Assembly (NCBI GenBank): GCA_959607825.1
Contig: CAUHNW010000009.1
Span: 1 to 64,000, forward strand
From: HGM13006 sp900757695
GTDB lineage: Bacteria > Bacillota > Clostridia > Oscillospirales > Oscillospiraceae
DNA length: 64,000 nucleotides
Direction of reading: 5' to 3'
The position numbers and the translations under genes were made by a program. Below, piece after piece: positions 59,949-64,000 of the stretch. Positions within the stretch are counted from its first letter, which is position 1. Every line of letters starts with the position of its first letter. The notes under the pieces were generated by a model, which did not search any database, was not told where the DNA came from, and saw only the letters and a list, made by a program, of their open reading frames with translations.

Positions 59949-61313
59949 ATGAACATCCCTGCGGGGCCGGCACAGATACTAAAAACGCTCAACGACAGCG
60001 GATTTCAGGCGTACGCCGTAGGGGGCTGTGTTCGGGATACGCTTCTGGGCACGGTCCCCGGAGACTGGGATATCTGCACCTCGGCACGGCCGGAGCAGAC
60101 AGAGGCGTGCTTTCCAGAGCTCCATGTGGTGGAGACCGGCATAAAGCATGGAACGGTTACGGTGGTGCTGCAGGGGACGCCCTATGAGGTCACTACCTTC
60201 CGGACAGAGGGCGACTATCTCGATCACCGGAGACCGGAGCAGGTGCAGTTTGTACGGTCTTTGCGGGAGGATCTTCAGCGCAGAGATTTTACCATCAACG
60301 CCATGGCGGTGGGATTGGACGGAGAGATTCGGGACCCCTTTGACGGGAGAAACGATCTGGAGCATCGGCTGATTCGCTGTGTCGGAGATCCGGAGCGGCG
60401 GTTTGAAGAGGATGCACTGCGGATCCTGCGGGGACTGCGGTTTGCCGCACGGCTGGGCTTTTCCATTGAGGCAGAGACAGCGGCGGCCATGGAGCGGAAG
60501 AAGCAACTCCTTGTCTGCATCAGCGGGGAACGGATCTATAAGGAACTGACAGGAATTCTTGTGGGGAAATATGCCCGGCAGGTGCTGGAACGGTATGGCG
60601 GTATTCTCACCGGGATTTTACCGGAGATCGTACCGGCCATGGGCTTCCGGCAGCACAGCCCCTTCCACAATCGGGACGTCTGGAGCCATACGCTGGAGGC
60701 GCTGGGAAAGAGCGGAACGGATCCAATGGTTCGCTGGGCATTGCTGCTCCATGATCTGGGAAAGCCGGACTGCTTTACGCTGGATGACCGGGGGGTCGGG
60801 CATTTTTATGGGCATCCCCGGCGCAGTATGGAATTGGCCGAGGAGATCTTTGAACGCCTTCGCAGCGATAAAAAGACCAGAGAAACAGTTTGCCTGCTGG
60901 TGCGGGATCACGACCGGGAAGCACCTGCCACTCTGAAAAATGCAAGGCGATGGATCGCACAGTATGGCCCGGAGGTGCTTCCGCTGCTGCTGGAGGTAAA
61001 GCGCTGTGACTGCCTTGCCCATGTAGATACCCCTAAGACCCGGCAGCGCTATGACAACCTCATGGAGATGACCCGGCTGATTGGGGAATGCATGGAACGG
61101 GAACACTGCTTTACGATCCGCAATCTGCCGGTAAACGGCAGTGATGTGATGGCAATGGGAATCCCCGCAGGGCCGCAGGTGGGAAGACTTCTTCAGGAGC
61201 TGCTGGATGCGGTACTGGATGGAGCATGCCAACCGGAGCGGCAGCAGCTGATGGACCTGTTGAAAAAACGGGTTGCAGCGCTTCGGAATGGAAAGGAGCA
61301 ATATGGCGGTTGA
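59949..61313 (+). CDS. cca: CCA tRNA nucleotidyltransferase with HD domain
   Basis: 454 aa. Nucleotidyltransferase core YAVGGCVRDTLLG and GDWDICTSA, RRDFTINAMA, and RILRGLRFAARLGF. An HD domain follows (ALLLHDLGKPDCFT, VRDHDREAP), the long form. It adds or repairs the 3' CCA end of tRNA. The start follows GGAAGGAGGCGTACCC. Confidence 0.94.
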   Translation: MNIPAGPAQILKTLNDSGFQAYAVGGCVRDTLLGTVPGDWDICTSARPEQTEACFPELHVVETGIKHGTVTVVLQGTPYEVTTFRTEGDYLDHRRPEQVQFVRSLREDLQRRDFTINAMAVGLDGEIRDPFDGRNDLEHRLIRCVGDPERRFEEDALRILRGLRFAARLGFSIEAETAAAMERKKQLLVCISGERIYKELTGILVGKYARQVLERYGGILTGILPEIVPAMGFRQHSPFHNRDVWSHTLEALGKSGTDPMVRWALLLHDLGKPDCFTLDDRGVGHFYGHPRRSMELAEEIFERLRSDKKTRETVCLLVRDHDREAPATLKNARRWIAQYGPEVLPLLLEVKRCDCLAHVDTPKTRQRYDNLMEMTRLIGECMEREHCFTIRNLPVNGSDVMAMGIPAGPQVGRLLQELLDAVLDGACQPERQQLMDLLKKRVAALRNGKEQYGG

Positions 61314-61989
61314 TCTGATATTACTGCTGGTTTTTGTGGTGGCGATTTTGTCCGGCTACCGGAAGGGCATTATTATGGCGCTGTGTACGCTGGTGATCCT
61401 GGTGATCAGCTGCTTTGGAGCCTCTGCGGTACAGCGGGCCTTTACCCCCCAGGCGGTAGAATGGATGGAGCCTAAGGTGGCGGAATATATACAGGCACAA
61501 ATCAGCACAGAGGTGGAAAATTCAACGCAGAACGCACTGGAAGAGACCGGGGAGCTGGGCCTGACCATTGGCGGCCAGCAGATCACGCTGAAGGATCTGG
61601 CAGATCTGCTGGGGAAATTTGGACTGGATGTACAGGAATCGGCGAAGAATACGGCCCAGGACATCACAGCGCCGCTGGCGGAATCCGTAGCCCACGCCGT
61701 CAGCCGTGCCATTGTACAGGCTGTGGCCGGAACGGTGATTTTTCTTCTGGCGTTTCTTGTGATCTTTTTGGTGCTGCGGTTGGCGGTGCTGCTGGTCAAT
61801 GTGGTGGATCGGCTTCCTGTGGTGCACACCCTGAACCATGCGGGAGGGGCGGTGCTGGGAGGAATCGCAGCTGCGTTTTGCCTGACCATGATAACGGCGG
61901 TGCTGGTACAGTCCGGCCTGCTGCCGAAGAATGCGGCGGCAGGGCCGGTGGCACAGCTGTTGAGAACCATTGCGGAGCGTGCCGTGTAA
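61303..61989 (+). CDS. CvpA-family membrane protein
   Basis: 228 aa. N-terminal half has two TM segments with VDLILLLVFVVAILSGYRKG, typical of CvpA; a loop follows (about 60-145) and two more TM segments (about 150-170 and 185-205). Starts with AAAGGAG inside the cca end and overlaps it by 11 bases, so it is translationally coupled. Function in other bacteria ranges from colicin V production to wall and pH stress. Confidence 0.88.
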   Translation: MAVDLILLLVFVVAILSGYRKGIIMALCTLVILVISCFGASAVQRAFTPQAVEWMEPKVAEYIQAQISTEVENSTQNALEETGELGLTIGGQQITLKDLADLLGKFGLDVQESAKNTAQDITAPLAESVAHAVSRAIVQAVAGTVIFLLAFLVIFLVLRLAVLLVNVVDRLPVVHTLNHAGGAVLGGIAAAFCLTMITAVLVQSGLLPKNAAAGPVAQLLRTIAERAV

Positions 61990-62136
61990 ACAGGGGAGAT
62001 CGCTCGAAAAGAAGATGTTACGGAAATATTTCTTCGAAATTCATGAAAAAGAAATAGAAGACCGGTGGTTTTCTTAATATCCGTCCGGTATTATATAGCC
62101 ATAACAATTCTTTTTCATTTCTCCTTCTTCCTGATT

Positions 62137-62180
62137 AGACACGCAGACGGGCTGGTCACCTGTTTGCGTGTCTTTCTTTT
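62137..62180 (+). promoter_or_regulatory. Terminator-like hairpin in the MATE 3 leader (possible attenuator)
   Basis: AGACACGCA pairs with TGCGTGTCT around an 18-base loop with GGGCTGGTCACC, then TTCTTTT, only 10 bases before the start codon. It can be a terminator of the cvpA transcript, or an attenuator or riboswitch expression platform. Confidence 0.5.
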
Positions 62181-62190
62181 GCGTGAAATT

Positions 62191-63573
62191 ATGGTGCTGC
62201 GGCACTGGAAAGAAGATGACAATTTGCAGCGGGAAAATGGCAGACTATTTTCCAGAAGGGATATTGCAATGCTGCTGATCCCTTTGATTGTTGAACAGCT
62301 GTTTACTGCATTGATGGGAACAGCGGATACTATGATGGTGGCCCGGGTGGGAGATGCAGCGGTGTCCGGCGTATCTCTGGTGGACTCCATCAACAATCTG
62401 GTGCTGATGATGATGTCGGCACTTGCCACCGGCGGTACCATCACCTGTGCCCAGTATCTTGGAGCAAGGGATCAGAAGGGCGCCAATGGAGCAGCACGGC
62501 AGGTGCTGCTGTCGGTTACGGTGATCTCCCTGCTGTGCTGCGTGATCTGCGTGGTGCTGCGGCAGCCGATCCTGAATCTGGTGTTTGGCAGTGTGGAGGC
62601 CGATGTCATGGACGCCGCACGGATTTACTTTCTGGTGACGGCGCTGTCCTACCCCTTCATGGGAATTTATGACGTCAGTGCGGCGCTGTACCGGGCCTCG
62701 GGCAATTCCCGGCTCCCCATGATCGTCAGTGCGGTGGGGAATCTCTTAAATATTGTCGGTAATGCGGTCTTTATGTTCGTATTCCACTGGGGCGTGTTTG
62801 GTGCAGCCTTTTCCACCATGCTGTCCCGGGCACTGCAATGCGTGGTGATCCTGTGGTTTCACCGCCGGCCCGGACAGACCATTGTGCTGAACCACTATGC
62901 CGAAATTCGCCCGGATTTTCGGGAGATCCGCACCATTTTGCGGATCGGTATTCCCACCGGTGTGGAAAACGGCATGTTCCAGTTTGGCAAGCTGGTGATC
63001 CAAAGCACCATTGCTACGCTGCCCACCTCACAGATCGCAGCGCAGGCGGTGATCAATACATTGGAGTATTTTACCAGCATGCCCTCCATGGCCGTGGGGC
63101 TGGGGCTTGTTACCGTGGCAGGCCAGTGCATGGGCGCCGGAAGGCCGCAGGAGGCGCGCCGATATAGCTTGGAGTTTACGGGAATTTCGGAGCTGCTGGT
63201 ACTGGGTACCGGTGTGCTGATCTTTCTGTCTGTGGATACGGTGTCCAGACTGTCGGGCCTCAGCGCAGAGAGCGCAGCGATCGTACATCAAATGATGGTG
63301 CTGATTACTTTGGTAAAGCCCTTTATCTGGCCGCTGGCCTTTACGCTGCCCAACGGCATGCGGGCTGCGGGAGATGTGAAGTTCAGCATGCTCGTGTCGG
63401 CCGGGTCCATGTGGGTGTTCCGGGTGGCGCTGTGTATGATCCTGATCCGGGGCTTCGGCTTCGGTGTGCTGGGCGTCTGGGTCGCCATGTTTGTGGACTG
63501 GTTTGACCGGGATATCTGGTATCTTGGCCGTTTCCTCAGCGGGAAATGGATGGAGAAGAAAGTAATTGCATAA
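62191..63573 (+). CDS. MATE-family efflux transporter 3
   Basis: 460 aa, twelve TM segments of the NorM/DinF kind, and quite different from the pair at 39682 and 41171. Key parts: IPLIVEQLFTALMGTADTMMVARVG, GNSRLPMIVSAVGNLLNI and GIPTGVENGMFQFGKL. The start is uncertain: the ATG at 62191 has a weak ribosome site, a TTG at 62224 after GGAAAGAAG is an alternative. The reading frame open to 62065 contains the hairpin and is not used. Confidence 0.9.
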   Translation: MVLRHWKEDDNLQRENGRLFSRRDIAMLLIPLIVEQLFTALMGTADTMMVARVGDAAVSGVSLVDSINNLVLMMMSALATGGTITCAQYLGARDQKGANGAARQVLLSVTVISLLCCVICVVLRQPILNLVFGSVEADVMDAARIYFLVTALSYPFMGIYDVSAALYRASGNSRLPMIVSAVGNLLNIVGNAVFMFVFHWGVFGAAFSTMLSRALQCVVILWFHRRPGQTIVLNHYAEIRPDFREIRTILRIGIPTGVENGMFQFGKLVIQSTIATLPTSQIAAQAVINTLEYFTSMPSMAVGLGLVTVAGQCMGAGRPQEARRYSLEFTGISELLVLGTGVLIFLSVDTVSRLSGLSAESAAIVHQMMVLITLVKPFIWPLAFTLPNGMRAAGDVKFSMLVSAGSMWVFRVALCMILIRGFGFGVLGVWVAMFVDWFDRDIWYLGRFLSGKWMEKKVIA

Positions 63574-63579
63574 TGATAT

Positions 63580-63625
63580 AGCGGGAGCTGCTGCACCAAC
63601 GAAGGGTGCGGCAGCTCCCGCTTTG
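63580..63625. terminator. Bidirectional terminator between MATE 3 and the ABC exporter gene
   Basis: AGCGGGAGCTGC with an inner CACC/GGTG stem pairs with GCAGCTCCCGCT. Confidence 0.85.
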
Positions 63626-63636
63626 TATGACGGTAT

Positions 63637-64000
63637 TTATCCGGCCTGTGCAAACTGACTGTTCCACAGCTCGGCATAAAAGCCGCCCTGCTTCAGCAGC
63701 GTCTCGTGATCGCCCTGCTCCACAATGTCGCCGTCCTTCATCACAAGGATCAGGTCGGCACTGCGGATGGTAGAGAGCCGGTGCGCAATGACAAAGCTGG
63801 TGCGTCCCTGCATAAGCGTTTCCATGGCAGACTGGATCAGCTGCTCGGTACGGGTATCCACCGAAGAGGTGGCCTCGTCCAGAATCATAATGGGGTTGTC
63901 TGCCAGCAGGGCCCGGGCGATGGTAAGCAGCTGGCGCTGGCCCTGGGAGATGTTGGTGGCATCCTCGTTGAGCTCCATTTGGTAGCCACCGGGGAGCGTG
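63637..64000 (-). CDS. ABC exporter, ATP-binding part (partial, 5' end beyond window)
   Basis: Only the last 120 residues lie in the window; the gene continues past 64000. Visible: LPGGYQMEL just before the signature NISQGQRQLLTIARA, Walker B MILDEATSSVD, D-loop, and the H-loop FVIAHRLST. Such an ATPase domain with a C-terminal YAELWNSQF ending belongs to the heterodimeric multidrug/lipid exporter class. Confidence 0.9.
   Translation of the reverse strand, partial: TLPGGYQMELNEDATNISQGQRQLLTIARALLADNPIMILDEATSSVDTRTEQLIQSAMETLMQGRTSFVIAHRLSTIRSADLILVMKDGDIVEQGDHETLLKQGGFYAELWNSQFAQAG

Overview
The window looks like a chromosomal segment of a moderately GC-rich, Gram-positive, anaerobic gut-type Clostridia, most likely the Oscillospiraceae (relatives of Flavonifractor, Oscillibacter, Lawsonibacter or Dysosmobacter). 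This rests on the gene types (PerR plus rubrerythrin, SLH-domain wall proteins, LCP protein, glycyl T-box, dimeric GlyRS, split transketolase, non-ATG infC start) and on promoter style. No rRNA or tRNA gene was found, so genus-level placement is a guess. There is no prophage, CRISPR array or transposase; the only mobile-type sequences are two copies of a short palindromic-ended repeat.

Region 1 (1-15.2 kb) is the accessory part. An orphan solute-binding lipoprotein gene is divergent from an operon of three NTF2/SnoaL-like paralogues and one unknown gene. The shared upstream region carries an 11-bp-period direct repeat. Then come proBA, a membrane-anchored LytM peptidase, a patatin-like lipase, a leaderless beta-helix protein with a Gly-Gly-Pro tract, and two tandem ene-reductases of the 2,4-dienoyl-CoA reductase/BaiCD-BaiH type, both without the usual active-site tyrosine. 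Together they suggest uptake and reductive or dehydrating modification of a hydrophobic cyclic substrate (steroid, bile acid or polyphenol-like); this is inference.

Region 2 (15.2-29 kb): a dicarboxylate/amino-acid:cation symporter, a perR-rubrerythrin stress operon with an operator, a GH3 glucosaminidase, a zinc-ribbon/TM/TPR/C-type-lectin surface protein, GIY-YIG, minD-mgsA, split transketolase with rsmG, glyS with its T-box leader, and a DUF3810 membrane protein.

Region 3 (29-43 kb): a second orphan solute-binding lipoprotein, an SLH-Ig-VanY-type wall protein, a CtpE-like P-type ATPase, wecB-xpaC, the infC-rpmI-rplT operon behind an attenuator-type leader, two MATE exporters and a GtrA protein.

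Region 4 (43-64 kb): xpt, then a tightly packed minus-strand run mnmG-tatD-deoC-nucleotidyltransferase, typA, an RsmF-type methyltransferase, a Tyr-rich LCP protein, two COG0523 metallochaperone GTPases (one with a long His tract), an EamA transporter, a PucR-type regulator, an HD hydrolase followed by ACT/UPF0210/CCA-transferase/CvpA genes, a third MATE exporter behind a terminator-like hairpin, and the 3' part of an ABC exporter cut by the window end.
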